From contig CAVQVG010000013.1 of the NCBI GenBank assembly GCA_963717125.1, forward strand, positions 1 through 64,000: a DNA stretch of 64,000 bases, given 5' to 3'. The translations under genes were made by a program, and so were the position numbers. This DNA comes from RYN-230 sp963717125 (GTDB lineage Bacteria; Actinomycetota; Actinomycetes; Streptosporangiales; Streptosporangiaceae). Under the pieces are notes generated by a model. That model ran no database searches and was not told the origin of the DNA. It saw only the letters and a list, made by a program, of their open reading frames with translations. Positions 1-9,590 of the stretch are shown here, in pieces. How positions within the stretch are numbered: position 1 is the first letter of the stretch; each line of letters starts with the position of its first letter.

Positions 1-504
1 AACGACCTGGTCGCCAACGCGCTGCTGGCCGGCCAGGTGCGGCTGAACTCGTTCGGCCAGGCGTGGCGGCCGCTGGTGCACGTGGACGACATCGCCGCCG
101 CCTTCGCCGCCCTGCTGGCGGCCCCGCGGGAGCGGGTGCACGGCCAGGCGTACAACGTCGGGCGGACGGCGGAGAACTTCCGCATCATGGACGTGGCCCG
201 GATCGTGCGGGATCTGGTGCCGGGCAGCGAGATCGTCATCGCCAGCGGCTCGGGCACCGATAAACGCAACTACCGGGTGTCGTGTGACCTGATCGCTGCG
301 CAGGTGCCGGAATACTCCCCCCAGTGGACGCTGGACAAGGGCGTGCGCCAGCTCGCGGACGCCTACCGCCGCTACGGGCTCACCCGGGAGGCCCTGGACG
401 GCCAGCGCTACCAGCGGCTGCGGCGTATCCAGGCGCTGCAGCAGGCCGGGCACCTCGATGACCGGCTCCGCTGGCGCGGCACCGGGGAAACAGCGGCGGC
501 ATGA
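1..504 (+). CDS. NAD-dependent epimerase/dehydratase, C-terminal part (5' end outside window)
   Basis: The reading frame is open from base 1 and has no start codon of its own, so the gene begins upstream of the window. About 167 residues are visible. The stretch WRPLVHVDDIAAAF is the conserved 'HV.D.A.A' region of extended short-chain dehydrogenases acting on nucleotide sugars. The later YNVG and the turn around SDKRNYRVS-like residues also fit the C-terminal substrate-binding half. It would epimerise or dehydrate an NDP-sugar in the cytoplasm; the exact substrate cannot be told without the Rossmann half. The stop codon overlaps the start of the following oxidase gene (ATGA), so the two are translationally coupled. 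Confidence 0.85.
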   Translation, partial: NDLVANALLAGQVRLNSFGQAWRPLVHVDDIAAAFAALLAAPRERVHGQAYNVGRTAENFRIMDVARIVRDLVPGSEIVIASGSGTDKRNYRVSCDLIAAQVPEYSPQWTLDKGVRQLADAYRRYGLTREALDGQRYQRLRRIQALQQAGHLDDRLRWRGTGETAAA

Positions 505-1712
505 CCCACGACCGGCACGTCATCGTGATCGGCGGCGGCATCCTCGGCCTGGCGGTGGCCCGCGAGCTGGCGCTGCGGCCTGGGCATCAGGTGACGGTGC
601 TGGAGAAGGAAGCCGCCTGGGGGTCGCACCAGACGGGCCGCAACAGCGGGGTGATCCATTCTGGCCTGTATTACCAGCCCGGCAGCCTGAAGGCGCGGAT
701 GTGCACCGCGGGCAACCGTTCCATGATCGAGTTTGCCAAGGAGCACCGTCTTCCCGTGGACATCTGCGGCAAGCTGGTCGTGGCGGTGGACGATGCGGAG
801 CGCTCTCGCCTGGCGGCGCTGCTCGACCGGGCCCGGGCCAATGGCGTCCCGGCCCGCCTGCTGGCCCCGGCCGAAGCCCGCGAGTACGAGCCCGAGGTGG
901 CCCCGGCGGCCGCGCTGCGCGTGGAGACGACCGCGATCATCAGCTACCGCGCGGTGTGCGAGAGCCTGGCCGCTGATCTCGCGGAGTCGGGGGCCACGCT
1001 GCACACCGGGCAGCGGGTGACCCGGATCACCAGCCGGCCAGGACGCTCCGGCCCGCAGATCATCGTCCAGGCCAGCTCCCTGGAGGCCCGCGGAGACGCG
1101 CTGGTCAACTGCGCGGGCCTGCACAGTGACCGGATCGCGGAGCTGGCCGGGCTGAAACTCGATGCGCGGATCGTGCCGTTCCGCGGCGAGTACTACGAGC
1201 TCCGCCCGGCCCGGCGGCGGCTGGTCCGGGGGCTGATCTACCCGGTTCCCGACCCGTCGTTCCCGTTCCTGGGCGTCCACCTGACCAGGATGATCGACGG
1301 CTCCGTGCACGCCGGGCCGAACGCGGTCCTGGCCCTGCGCCGCGAGGGCTACCGATGGCGGGACGTATCGGCGCCCCACATGGCCGGGACGTTGTCGTTC
1401 CCTGGATTCTGGGGTCTCGCCCGCCGGAATTACCGGGCGGGCGCGGCGGAGGTGGCGAGATCGTTCTCCCGGGCCCGGTTCGCCGCCACCGTCGCCCGGC
1501 TCGTCCCCGCGGTGACCGGAGCCGACCTGGTCCGCGCCCATGCTGGCGTCCGCGCCCAGGTCCTCACCCGGTCCGGCGCGCTCGTTGACGATTTCCTGAT
1601 CCGGGCCGCGCCGCGGCAGGTGCACGTCCTGAACGCCCCCTCGCCGGCCGCGACCGGTGCATTCGAGATCGCCCGCCATGTCGCTGATCAACTGGCAGGC
1701 ACCATGTCGTAG
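501..1712 (+). CDS. lhgO: L-2-hydroxyglutarate oxidase-like FAD-dependent oxidoreductase
   Basis: This is a full-length 403-residue member of the DAO/LhgO flavoprotein family, which oxidises L-2-hydroxyglutarate to 2-oxoglutarate. The FAD-binding GxGxxG lies at residues 11-16 (GGGILG), followed by the family-typical HQTGRNSGVIHSGLYY segment near residue 47 where FAD is gripped. The motif VNCAGLHSDRIA in mid-protein and the C-terminal FEIARHVADQL are also LhgO-like. The start overlaps the previous stop by 4 bases, which makes a two-gene unit with the sugar epimerase. Other hydroxy-acid or amine substrates remain possible, since genomic context does not point to 2-hydroxyglutarate. Confidence 0.85.
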   Translation: MTHDRHVIVIGGGILGLAVARELALRPGHQVTVLEKEAAWGSHQTGRNSGVIHSGLYYQPGSLKARMCTAGNRSMIEFAKEHRLPVDICGKLVVAVDDAERSRLAALLDRARANGVPARLLAPAEAREYEPEVAPAAALRVETTAIISYRAVCESLAADLAESGATLHTGQRVTRITSRPGRSGPQIIVQASSLEARGDALVNCAGLHSDRIAELAGLKLDARIVPFRGEYYELRPARRRLVRGLIYPVPDPSFPFLGVHLTRMIDGSVHAGPNAVLALRREGYRWRDVSAPHMAGTLSFPGFWGLARRNYRAGAAEVARSFSRARFAATVARLVPAVTGADLVRAHAGVRAQVLTRSGALVDDFLIRAAPRQVHVLNAPSPAATGAFEIARHVADQLAGTMS

Positions 1713-2007
1713 CCCGCCCGGCGAGTTCGGCGCGGACCCGGCCCCCCGGCTGGTAACAACGGCTCTGCTCGACGCGGTCCTCGCTGATGCCGGGATCCGG
1801 ACCGTGCTCTGCAACGTCCGGACCCCCGCTGAAACCGCGAAACGATCGAGCGCATGTTCGAAAGGTGGCCAGGGACCTTCACGCCTGGACGCTCTGGCGC
1901 AGTCGGCTATTGAGTGCGACCCTGGCGCCGGGTGCAGCTCAGCCATCGGACCTTCCTGTCCGATTCTGGTCGCTGGCCTGGCGGTCGGTGGAATCGGTCT
2001 GGGGCGA

Positions 2008-2589
2008 TCACTTGGCTGGGGTGTCGGAGCCTAGGCCTGTCAGGTAGGTGGCGAGCAGCCGGCGGCATGTCGCGTCCCAGCCTGGGTCGGATCGCCGCGG
2101 CTGGGCAAGCATGGCACCGAACATGACGATGTCGTGCGGCGTTACGTCCCCTTTGATGGTGTCCTCAGCGCGCCCGCGGTCGATGATCTGCTGCACGGTC
2201 CGGTGGACCTGCTTCTGGACGATGCGCGTACTGGGCGAGGTCAGGGGCGGTCCACCGTGCAGCGGCAGCACGAGGTCGTTGCGCTGGCTGATGGCCGCCT
2301 CGATGAACTGCTGGAGCGCTTCGGTGGCGGTGGTGGCGTTGCTTTCAGCAGCTTTGGCGTTGGCGAGCACCTGCTCGAACGATATGTGGGTGAGGTGGTT
2401 GAGCAGGTCCTCGCGGGTGGGGAAGTGGCGGTAGAGCGTGCCGATGCCGACTCCTGCGTCGGCGGCGACCGTGGCCATGGGCACGCGCGGGCCATCGCGG
2501 TGTACCGCCGCGATGGCGGCCCGGACAAGGGCTTGGTGGTTGCGGGCCGCGTCACTGCGCGGTTCGCGCGAGTTGCCGACGGCGACCAT
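2008..2589 (-). CDS. TetR/AcrR family transcriptional regulator
   Basis: The N-terminal region reads as a TetR helix-turn-helix: ATVAADAGVGIGTLYRHFPTREDLL, about residues 40-65, is the canonical recognition-helix segment. The rest is an alpha-helical ligand-binding domain of about 130 residues with no recognisable ligand class. I chose the internal ATG at 2589 because the in-frame upstream codons look unrelated to the family; an ATG at 2622 is also available. The gene is divergent from the cupin gene at 2801, and a perfect 10-bp inverted repeat lies between them, so it probably represses itself and the cupin gene. Confidence 0.85.
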   Translation of the reverse strand: MVAVGNSREPRSDAARNHQALVRAAIAAVHRDGPRVPMATVAADAGVGIGTLYRHFPTREDLLNHLTHISFEQVLANAKAAESNATTATEALQQFIEAAISQRNDLVLPLHGGPPLTSPSTRIVQKQVHRTVQQIIDRGRAEDTIKGDVTPHDIVMFGAMLAQPRRSDPGWDATCRRLLATYLTGLGSDTPAK

Positions 2590-2636
2590 GCCTTCATTCA
2601 ACCCTCCAGCGGGACCCGGCACGTGCGTGAGCTAGA

Positions 2637-2664
2637 CTGAAACGGACGAAAGGCTCCGTTTCAG
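2637..2664. promoter_or_regulatory. Probable TetR operator, perfect 10-bp inverted repeat
   Basis: The arms CTGAAACGGA and TCCGTTTCAG are perfect reverse complements around an 8-nt spacer. The repeat sits between the divergent TetR gene and the cupin gene, where an autoregulatory operator is expected. Assignment to this TetR is inferred from position. Confidence 0.65.
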
Positions 2665-2800
2665 AGCCGGGTGGAGCGTGCGTGTGCGGCGGCGGCCTGG
2701 CTCTGCGCACCATCCCCGGCCGCACCCCGCGGTCGCTTAGCGGCTTCTTCGCTGCACTCGCCCGCTGACTGTCACGCGCACATCCCATCGAGGAGGCACC

Positions 2801-3340
2801 ATGCCGGATCAGGCGAATCCGATACCGCCTGACGACCTGTCACGTCGGCTCACCATCGCGCGGCCGGACGAGGATCAGGGCCTGCCGCACATCGGCCTCG
2901 TCGGCGACACCTACACAATCCTCGTGGCCGGCCAGGACACCGCCGGCCAGTACACCCTCATCGACATGCACGTCCCGCCCGGCGGCGGCCCGCCCCCGCA
3001 CCGGCACGACTTCGAGGAGATGTTCACCGTCCTGGACGGGGAGGTCCGGGTGACGTTCCGGGGGGAGATGATCCTCGCCCGGGCCGGGCAGACGATCAAC
3101 GTGCCAGCCAATGCCCCGCATTCCTTCACCAACGCCTCCGACCGGCCCTCACGGCTGCTGTGCATGTGCGCACCAGCAGGCCAGGAAGAATTCTTCACCC
3201 TGGTCGGCCAGCCGGTTGCCACGCGGACCGAAGCGCCGCCCCCGCTCAGCCCAGACGCACAAGCGGCCTTTATCGCACGGTCGCGGAGCCTTGCCTCTCG
3301 GTTCAAGACCGAACTGCTGCCCCCACCTGGTAACGGCTAA
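2801..3340 (+). CDS. Cupin-domain protein
   Basis: This 179-residue protein has a single cupin barrel. Motif 1 is clear: H67-R-H69 with E73 and G80 (HRHDFEEMFTVLDG), and motif 2 supplies H107 in APHSF. These would be three His and one Glu metal ligands. A strong ribosome binding site (GAGGAGG, 6 bases before ATG) fixes the start. Stand-alone cupins of this kind include dioxygenases and isomerases for small molecules, and the substrate is not evident here. The divergent TetR gene suggests induction by a small molecule. Confidence 0.8.
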   Translation: MPDQANPIPPDDLSRRLTIARPDEDQGLPHIGLVGDTYTILVAGQDTAGQYTLIDMHVPPGGGPPPHRHDFEEMFTVLDGEVRVTFRGEMILARAGQTINVPANAPHSFTNASDRPSRLLCMCAPAGQEEFFTLVGQPVATRTEAPPPLSPDAQAAFIARSRSLASRFKTELLPPPGNG

Positions 3341-3355
3341 CAAGAGCCCACATTG

Positions 3356-3570
3356 ACGCTCACCCTGGAAGCTGAGGTGCCCGCGGTCCTCGAGCCGCTC
3401 AACCTGCTCATCAGTGATCTTCCGCGGCGCCCCGGGCTTGGGTTCATCGCCCAGGCCCTCCAGCCTGGAGACCTGGAACCGGCCCGCCACTTGCGCACCG
3501 TGTTCCGCGACATCTGGCGCTCTTCGGCGCTCCGCACCAGCGGCTCTAACTTCGGGCTTGGCATGCCGGA
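3356..3570 (-). pseudogene. IS630-family transposase N-terminal remnant
   Basis: On the minus strand two adjacent frames together read MSRNTVRKWRA and then FQVSRLEGLGDEPKPGAP followed by ITDEQVERL. That order (helix-turn-helix, 'RLEGL.DEP.PGAPR', 'ITDEQVE') is the N-terminal signature of IS630-type transposases. A one-base shift within the CGGGCCGG stretch separates the two frames, and the DDE catalytic domain is absent. It is a decayed insertion-sequence scar between the cupin gene and the STAND pseudogene. Confidence 0.7.
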
Positions 3571-3608
3571 TAGCCCACCGGCTGACGAGGAATCTACGAC
3601 TCGGGACA

Positions 3609-6600
3609 CTAGTGCGCGCAAGGCGACCGGTATGACAGCTGGGGAATGTACTTTTGCCATTGCTGTGGCGTGAGAATATTTCGGGCTGTGCTGCAAATCC
3701 GTTTGATGGCGTAGCCGACGTGCAGGTTCCACAGCAGGATTGTGCCGTCGCTGCTCGCGCTGGCCAGGGTAAGGCCATCCTTGCCGAATGCCACCGAGCT
3801 CACCTGGCTGGTGTGGCCTGTCAGTGGTTGGCCAAGGGCCGCGGGATGCGCTGGATCGGCGACATCCCACCGCCCGACCGTCCCGTTGGCATCGCCGCTG
3901 GCCAGCTTGCGGCCATCGGGGCTGAACGCCAGCGAGAAGATGGAGCCGAGGTTGGCCGCCTGGGGCTGGCTGATAGGTCGCGGGTGCGCCAGGTCGGTGA
4001 CGTTCCAGAGCTGGATAAGGCCGTTGGCATTTCCGCTGGCCAGTGTGTGGCCGACCCGGTCGAACGCCACCGAGAAGATGGCGTTGACTCCGCCGGTCAG
4101 GGGCCGGGCCAGCCGCGGGTGGGCCGGAACGGTCATATTCCACAACGTGAGTCCCCCGGCGTCATCGCCGGTGGCCAGCGTCCGGCCATTAGGGCTGAAC
4201 GCCACCGAGTAGACGATTCCGGCGGGGATGGCGGGCTGCCCGAGGGGTGTAGGGTGCGCGGGATCGGCCACATTCCAGAACCCGACGTAGTCATCGCCGC
4301 CGCCTGCTGCCAGCGTCCGGCCGTTCGGGCTGAACGCCACCGAGTAGATGCTGCCGGAGGGGATCATGGACTGGCCGAGGGGTGTGGGGTGTGCGGGATC
4401 GGCCATGTTCCAAAGCCTGACGTGCCCGTCGTAGCCGCCGGTGGCCAGTATCTGGCCGTTCGGGCTGAACGCCATCGAATAGACGGTCCCCGTGGTTAGC
4501 GGGAGTTGGCCAAGGGGCCGGGGGTGCGTGGGATCGGCGACATCCCACAACGCGACGTACCCGACGTAACCGCCGGCCAGGGTGCGGCCATCCGGGCTGA
4601 CCGCAACAGACCGGATGGCGCCGGTGCCGCCGGTCAGCACGGTTCGCGGGAGGTTCCATAGCAGTGCCGTGCCGTTGTCGTTGGCGCTGGCCAGCGAGCG
4701 GCCGTCCGGGCTGAACGCCAGCGAGTAGACGGTGCCAGCATTGCCCGCCAGGGGTTGCCCGAGCGCCTGGGGGTGCGCCGGGTCGGCCACATTCCACAAC
4801 CGGATCGTGCCGTCGTAGCCGCCGGTGGCCAGCGTACGGCCATCAGGACTGAACGCCACCGAATAGACATTTTCGGTATTGCGCAGCGGCCGGCCGAGGG
4901 GCCGGGCGGACGCAGGATCGGCCACGTCCCACAACTGGATTGTGCCGTCGGTACCGCTGCTGGCCAGAATGTTACCTACGCGGTTGAACGCCACCGAAAA
5001 GACCGTGTTGGAGCCGACGTCCACGGTGTCGAGGCGCTGGGGCTGCGCGGGATCGGCCACGTCCCACAGGATGACCCCCAAGTCGCTGCCAACCGCGAGC
5101 GTCCGGCCATCGGGGTTGAACGCGAGCGAATAGAGGCCAAGGCCAATGAAGGGATCGCTGAGGACGCGAGGGTGTGCAGGATCGGCCACATTCCATACCC
5201 ACAGTGTGCCGTCGGCGCCAGTCCCGGCCAGCAGGCGACCATCCTTGCTGAACGCCAGCGAATTGATGGTGGGCGTGACGATCCGCGGTCCCGGCTGCTT
5301 CATAGGCTGGCTGATAATCCGGGGGGGCGCCGGACCAGCCACGTTCCACAACTTGACCCCGCCTTCATATCCGCCCACTGCCAGCGTCCGGCCATCCGGG
5401 CTGAACGCCACGGAAGAGACGGCACTCGTGCTGTCGGCCAGGGCGGTTGATAGCGGAACGTTCTCCGTGCTTATCAGGCGTGAGACGGCATCCGCAGTTG
5501 GCTGCATCCGGTAGGCGGCGAGGTTGAGCTGAGCCGCGAGCGGTGTGTCGCTGGTACCAAGCTCGAGGGCAAATGCGGAAGTCTGGTTATAGATGGCCTG
5601 GTCAAGGCGATGGTTGGCAGTGTTGTTCAGCTTGAAGACGAAGACCAGCGCGGTCGAGGCGGCCAGCGCCAGCACGGCGAGGAGCGCGACGGCGGCCCGC
5701 CGCTGACGGCTGCGGCGAATGGCGGCACGCTCGCTGGCATGCAGGAAGTCACGCTGGATACTGGTGAGAGCGGGGTAGCGCTCAGGGTCTGCTGACCACC
5801 GCGTTGCAGCCTGCTGGAGCGTCTCGAGGTGAGTTCCGCCGTACAGGAAGGAGGCGTCGTCGTCGTTGCCGTGCCAGGCGGCGGCGTCGTCGGTTAGCTG
5901 GCCATACAGGATCCAGCTGGCCTGGTCCTCTTCAAGCCATCCGCGCAGCCTTGGCCAGTCCCGCAGCAGGACATCGTGCGATAGCTGGGCCGAGTCACCG
6001 TCCAGCACGACCAGGCGCTCGGCGGCAAACGCTTCGAGGACGGCGTCAATGTCGAGGCAGCCAGCATCAGGAAGCCCGGCGTAAAGGTCGCCCCGGGTTA
6101 CCGGGCGGCGGGTAAGCCTGCCGTCGCGGCTGGCCACGGTCATGCTGCGGAGCACTTCCCGGGCGAGCACCTGCCGCCCGGCCGGTAGAGCGTCGTAGAC
6201 CCGGTCGGCCCCGGTCTGCACCGCATGGCTGACCCCGCCCGCCTGGCTGTAACCGTGGCTGGTCAGCTGGTCGCCTTCCCGCTTATCCCAGGTCAGTGCC
6301 ATGGCCTGGGATAGCAGCGGGAGCACACCGGCCCCTCTGTCGCCGCCAGCAGTGCGCAGATCACCCAGGATGGTGTCGGTCAGCACGGGATCGATACGAA
6401 GCCCGGCTGCGTCCGCGGGGCCGGTGATCGCTACCCGCAGCTCGGATTCCGTCATGGGCCCGACGACGAACTGCCCGTCCCGCAGTGCCCCCACGAGCTC
6501 GGGGTAGGCCGCGCACCGGTCCCAGAAGTCCCCGCGCACTGCGATCACCACCAGCGCTGGCGGCTCCTGCTGCGGGCCCACAGGGTTGGTCGCACCCGCG

Positions 6601-7771
6601 CACAATGCCGTAATGAATGCCTGCCGGGCGGCCTCGCCTTCCGGGCCCGGGCTTAGGGTGAAGACTTGCTCGAACTGGTTGACGATGAGGACCAGCCGCG
6701 CGGCGGCGTCGCTGGACGCCAGCTGCCCGGCCTGATGGCGGGCGGCGTGGGCGAGAACTGCCGACCAGACGGCCAGTTGCGCTTCGTCGGGGTGCCGGAC
6801 GAGCCCTTCCCTGATCGCGATGGTGTCGTTACCGCCGAGTGCCGCCAGGCGGGCAGCCAGCTCGGTTAACGGCTCTTTGGTAGGCGTCATGACGATCCGG
6901 GGCCACTTGTCGGATCCTGGTACTTGCTGGTCGCGGGCCAGTACTGGCATCAGGCCAGCGCGCAGCAGTGACGACTTACCCGCCCATAAAACACCTCCTC
7001 GTCGGTCTCGTCGAAAGGCAGCAATCCCCGGTAGGGGCACCCACGCACCCAGCGCGCAGCCCCGTCACCAGCCCGTGCGCTGGCCGGGCCGCCGGCGCCG
7101 GTTCGTCCCGCGATGGCGGTCAGTTCCTCCCGCACGAGACGGATGTCCGTTGACTGACGATCATTCTGATCAATGATCGTCCTGACGTCAGCGCCCTGCA
7201 CGTCCAGGCTCTTCTGGATCTCTGCGGCTGCCTGCACGACATCCTTGATGAGAAAACTCATCTCACTGAAGTCAGAGCCGAGCACGCCGATCGCGGCTAT
7301 CACATCACTGCGAACCCGCTCGCTGGACACCTCCAGCGCGGCTCGCAAGGCAGTCCGGCCCGCGTCAATTTCTTTGAGCACCGAAGCGATCTCACTGCGC
7401 AGAGCATCCGCGCGCTCGTCACCGGCCTCGAGGACCCGCTGGATCTGCTGGGCGATCCCCTCCTGAACGTCGTCTTGCGACGGCGAGCGCGCCTGCCCGT
7501 GTTGGCGCAGCTTGTTGAGTGCCTCCGTGACAGCCTGAGTCAGGACTCCGCCGCCGACGCTGGAAAGAACCGCGAGGCCTGCGCCAGCGGCACCACCCAG
7601 CATGAGCATCGGACAGAATGCGCTCGCGCACAGTAGCGACAGCAGAATCGCTGGGGAGGCGGCACGCAGGCCGCCCCCGTTCCGGCGCGCAGATTGCTGG
7701 ACCCATTCCCGCACGCCGTCCTGCATGCGCTGGATCTCATCGCCTGCGTCAGCACGGACGCGTCCCCTCAT
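3609..7771 (-). pseudogene. STAND P-loop NTPase with 13 WD40 repeats, broken by a deletion across the P-loop
   Basis: Read from 7771 leftwards, the N-terminal region has a hydrophobic hairpin (SPAILLSLLCASAF, about residue 45) and a coiled-coil-like stretch, then PYRGLLPFDETDEEVFYG, the entry to an nSTAND ATPase. At about 6985 the frame shifts directly into GKSSLLRAGLMPVLA. The 25-30 residues that normally carry the strand before Walker A are gone, and the deletion is not a multiple of three. After that the NTPase, a membrane segment (AVALLAVLALAAS) and 13 WD40 repeats (e.g. SVAFSPDGRTLAVGG...LW) are intact, ending in a conserved tail NILTPQQWQKYIPQL. Intact relatives are signalling or defence sensors. 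This copy should not make a functional protein unless the shift is a sequencing error. Confidence 0.8.
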
Positions 7772-8212
7772 GGCTCCTACTGTGGCCCACACCACAGCCT
7801 TTGAAAATGGAAAACAGCGATGACACCGCAGAATGACTGCGGTTGTCAACGGGTCAGGCCGAGGCGAGGTTCAGCCCGGCAGACCGATCGCAGCATGTGG
7901 CTGGTGGTCGCGGCGTCAGCGCGGGTGCCGACGACCAAGGCTCGGCAGACCTGGCCACAGGCGCCAGGAAACACCGCGTAGGTCTGGTCACGCAGTTGCA
8001 TCGCCCCTACGCGCCGTCGGTCAGCTCGCACCGAGCTTGTACCGGGAGCGACGGTGACGGCCTTCGAGCGTCTGGCAAGGGGTCAGGGCACCGCCCAAGA
8101 TCTCAAAGCCGGCCCGGGGCTCGGCGCCGAGCACTGCCGCTACGGGGCTGTCCCCCGGGATACGCAGGGACGTGGCCGCGCAACGCTGCTGCGCACCCCC
8201 ACCCAGACACCT
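7772..8212. other. Intergenic stretch, no gene seen
   Basis: About 440 bases between the start of the STAND pseudogene and the first att remnant. The open frames here have no recognisable protein features or ribosome binding site, and I see no RNA gene. The promoter of the STAND gene should lie in its left part. Confidence 0.5.
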
Positions 8213-8231
8213 CTGACCTCTTGCATGCCAT
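8213..8231 (-). repeat. att remnant A: short tRNA-Ala(GGC) 3' fragment
   Basis: The minus strand carries ATGGCATGCAAGAGGTCAG, the anticodon loop and 3' anticodon stem of a tRNA-Ala(GGC). It matches the other four copies in the window, but the T-arm and acceptor part are missing, so only 19 bases of the 43-base fragment remain. Its right flank matches that of copy E (52621). Paired TGCTGTAC boxes follow at 8317-8324 and 8330-8337. Confidence 0.65.
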
Positions 8232-8316
8232 CTGGCGGCAGCACGTCCACCCGCGTCCATCTGTGCAGGTCACTGTCCTCCCGCGTCCCCGCAAGTCCGC
8301 CTGCGTCCGGGTGAGT

Positions 8317-8337
8317 TGCTGTACTTCCCTGCTGTAC
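8317..8337. promoter_or_regulatory. Putative integrase arm-type sites (TGCTGTAC pair)
   Basis: Two direct TGCTGTAC boxes start 13 bases apart. The same pair with the same 13-base period is found beside three other tRNA-Ala fragments (20458, 34932, 52749). Closely spaced direct repeats beside a tRNA core are the usual layout of tyrosine-integrase arm sites; the binding protein is not known. Confidence 0.55.
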
Positions 8338-8584
8338 CGCCGCCATCGCCGTCAGGAGCACCAGTCGTGCCTCAGATGAAGCCCTGACCAGCGCCAACCC
8401 CGTGCACCAAGTTACAGGTGCGCCGTCCGGCGTGCATCCGGTCAAACATGCCCCAGAAGTCGGGCCCTCGCCACTCTCCCGCGGCCTCTCCCCCACTCCC
8501 GGCTCAGGCAGTAGCCCGACTCGCCGACAAACGCCCAGCCGGGCACACCGAGGGTTGGACAGCAACTTCCGCTTCTGCTTGATA

Positions 8585-8638
8585 TGGAGGTGATCGTGAG
8601 GCGCCAAGACCAAGAGAACTGTGCCTCGATCACCTCCA
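8585..8638. other. Long imperfect hairpin
   Basis: TGGAGGTGATCGTGAGGC at the left and GCCTCGATCACCTCCA at the right are inverted copies differing by a two-base bulge, with a loop of about 20 bases. There is no T-run, so it is not a clear terminator. It lies just upstream of the yefM operator region and could be an insertion-sequence end or a folded RNA element. Confidence 0.5.
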
Positions 8639-8714
8639 TGATCAGGTGGCCCGAAGGGCGTACGTGACGGAAGGTCAGCCACATAATGGCGATGAGCGCG
8701 TGTTCTCCGATTGC

Positions 8715-8746
8715 GGCTAGTGGTACAATATTCAGTACCACTAGCC
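8715..8746. promoter_or_regulatory. YefM-YoeB operator/promoter, perfect 12-bp inverted repeat
   Basis: GGCTAGTGGTAC and GTACCACTAGCC are perfect inverted arms separated by 8 bases. A TACAAT box, a good -10 element, is embedded between and within the arms. The repeat ends one base before the GAGGAG ribosome binding site of yefM. Phd/YefM antitoxins bind such palindromes alone and with their toxin, so the cassette is expected to be autorepressed. Confidence 0.75.
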
Positions 8747-8759
8747 GAGGAGGCTGCTC

Positions 8760-9005
8760 ATGGCGATCACGGCCAGCGAGGCCCGCAAGAACCTCTTCCC
8801 GCTCATCGAGAAGGTCAACGACGACCGCACCCCGATCGAGATCACCTCGCGTCATGGTGATGCCGTGCTGCTGTCCCGTGCCGACTACGAGGCCCTGGAG
8901 GAGACAGCGCACCTGCTCCGGGTCCCGGCCAACGCCAGGCGGCTGATCGAGAGCCTGCAGCAGGCTCTGTCCGGGCAGCGCGAAGAGCACGACCTGGCCC
9001 GGTGA
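8760..9005 (+). CDS. yefM: YefM-type antitoxin (Phd/YefM family)
   Basis: This 81-residue protein starts MAITASEARKNLFPLIEKV and continues ITSRHGDAVLLSRADYEAL. This is the canonical Phd/YefM fold, with an N-terminal DNA-binding and dimerisation half and a C-terminal half that wraps the toxin. It neutralises YoeB and represses the operon through the palindrome just upstream. A GAGGAG site lies 7 bases before the ATG. It overlaps the toxin start by 4 bases (GTGA), which keeps antitoxin and toxin synthesis coupled. It lies close to the left att remnant of its segment, so it may help retain that DNA. Confidence 0.92.
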   Translation: MAITASEARKNLFPLIEKVNDDRTPIEITSRHGDAVLLSRADYEALEETAHLLRVPANARRLIESLQQALSGQREEHDLAR

Positions 9006-9259
9006 GGCTCCTCTTCACCCCGCACGGCTGGGAGGACTACACATACTGGCTGTCCGCCGACCGGACCTTGCTCAAGCGCATCAACCGGCTGATCGATGAC
9101 GCCCTTCGCGATCCGGCCACTGGAATCGGTAAGCCCGAGCCGCTCCGCCACATGCTTGCGGGCACCTGGTCACGGCGGATCAGCGAAGAACACCGGCTGG
9201 TTTACCTCGTTGACGGCGAGGACCTCGTAATTCTGCAAGCACGATTCCATTACAAGTAA
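9002..9259 (+). CDS. yoeB: YoeB-type mRNA interferase toxin
   Basis: This 85-residue RelE-superfamily ribonuclease would cleave mRNA on the ribosome. The catalytic residues known for E. coli YoeB fall at the same numbering: E46, R65, H83 and Y84 (C-terminal ARFHYK). The start is a GTG overlapping the yefM stop. No truncation or missing residue is visible, so the toxin should be active and must be held in check by the adjacent antitoxin. Confidence 0.92.
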   Translation: MRLLFTPHGWEDYTYWLSADRTLLKRINRLIDDALRDPATGIGKPEPLRHMLAGTWSRRISEEHRLVYLVDGEDLVILQARFHYK

Positions 9260-9590
9260 CCGGACTCTTTTGCCGCATTGGGCATACGTCACGGCCGCGC
9301 GAAAGAGCTAACTGGCAGGCGAGACATGGCATGACGGTCAGCCGAAGCACAGCCCTCCACTGGGAGCCCTGATGTCCATCGTGCGCCGGGATGACCGCTC
9401 GGTTCTTGCGCGCGAGCCCCAGGTGCCGACGCCGCAGCACCTAGTTCGACCGGGCCAGTGGCTCGAATGCCATGACTGTCCTCATCGCCACCTTTCCCGG
9501 CGGTGAAGCGGTTCCAAGCACCCCAGGGCAGCACCTTCGATGGGCGCCCGGAGGCCGAGTACCGGCGACACGTGATCACCAAACCGGAGG
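9260..9590. other. Intergenic / decayed intron 5' part
   Basis: About 330 bases between yoeB and the readable intron maturase fragment. I see no intact gene. The right end is probably degenerate reverse-transcriptase coding sequence of intron 1; the left part holds nothing recognisable. Confidence 0.4.

Larger units (their letters stand above)
8213..8580. repeat. Direct repeat R1 (left copy): att-proximal module shared with 52645-53003
   Basis: The segment aligns by eye along its whole length with the sequence to the right of att copy E. Shared landmarks in order are the tRNA 3' fragment, GGCAGCACGTCCACC, the TGCTGTAC pair, GAAGCCCTGACCAGCG, TCCGGCGTGCATCCGGTCAA, CTCTCCCCCACTCCC and CAGTAGCCCGACTCG. 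Divergence looks like 15-25 percent, so these are related but not recently duplicated element ends. No protein-coding gene is evident in either copy. Confidence 0.75.

Noticed and set aside
408..1946. Long minus-strand open frame opposite lhgO (about 512 codons)
   Set aside because: It is the antisense reading of a clear FAD oxidase gene in GC-rich DNA; no family features and no start site.
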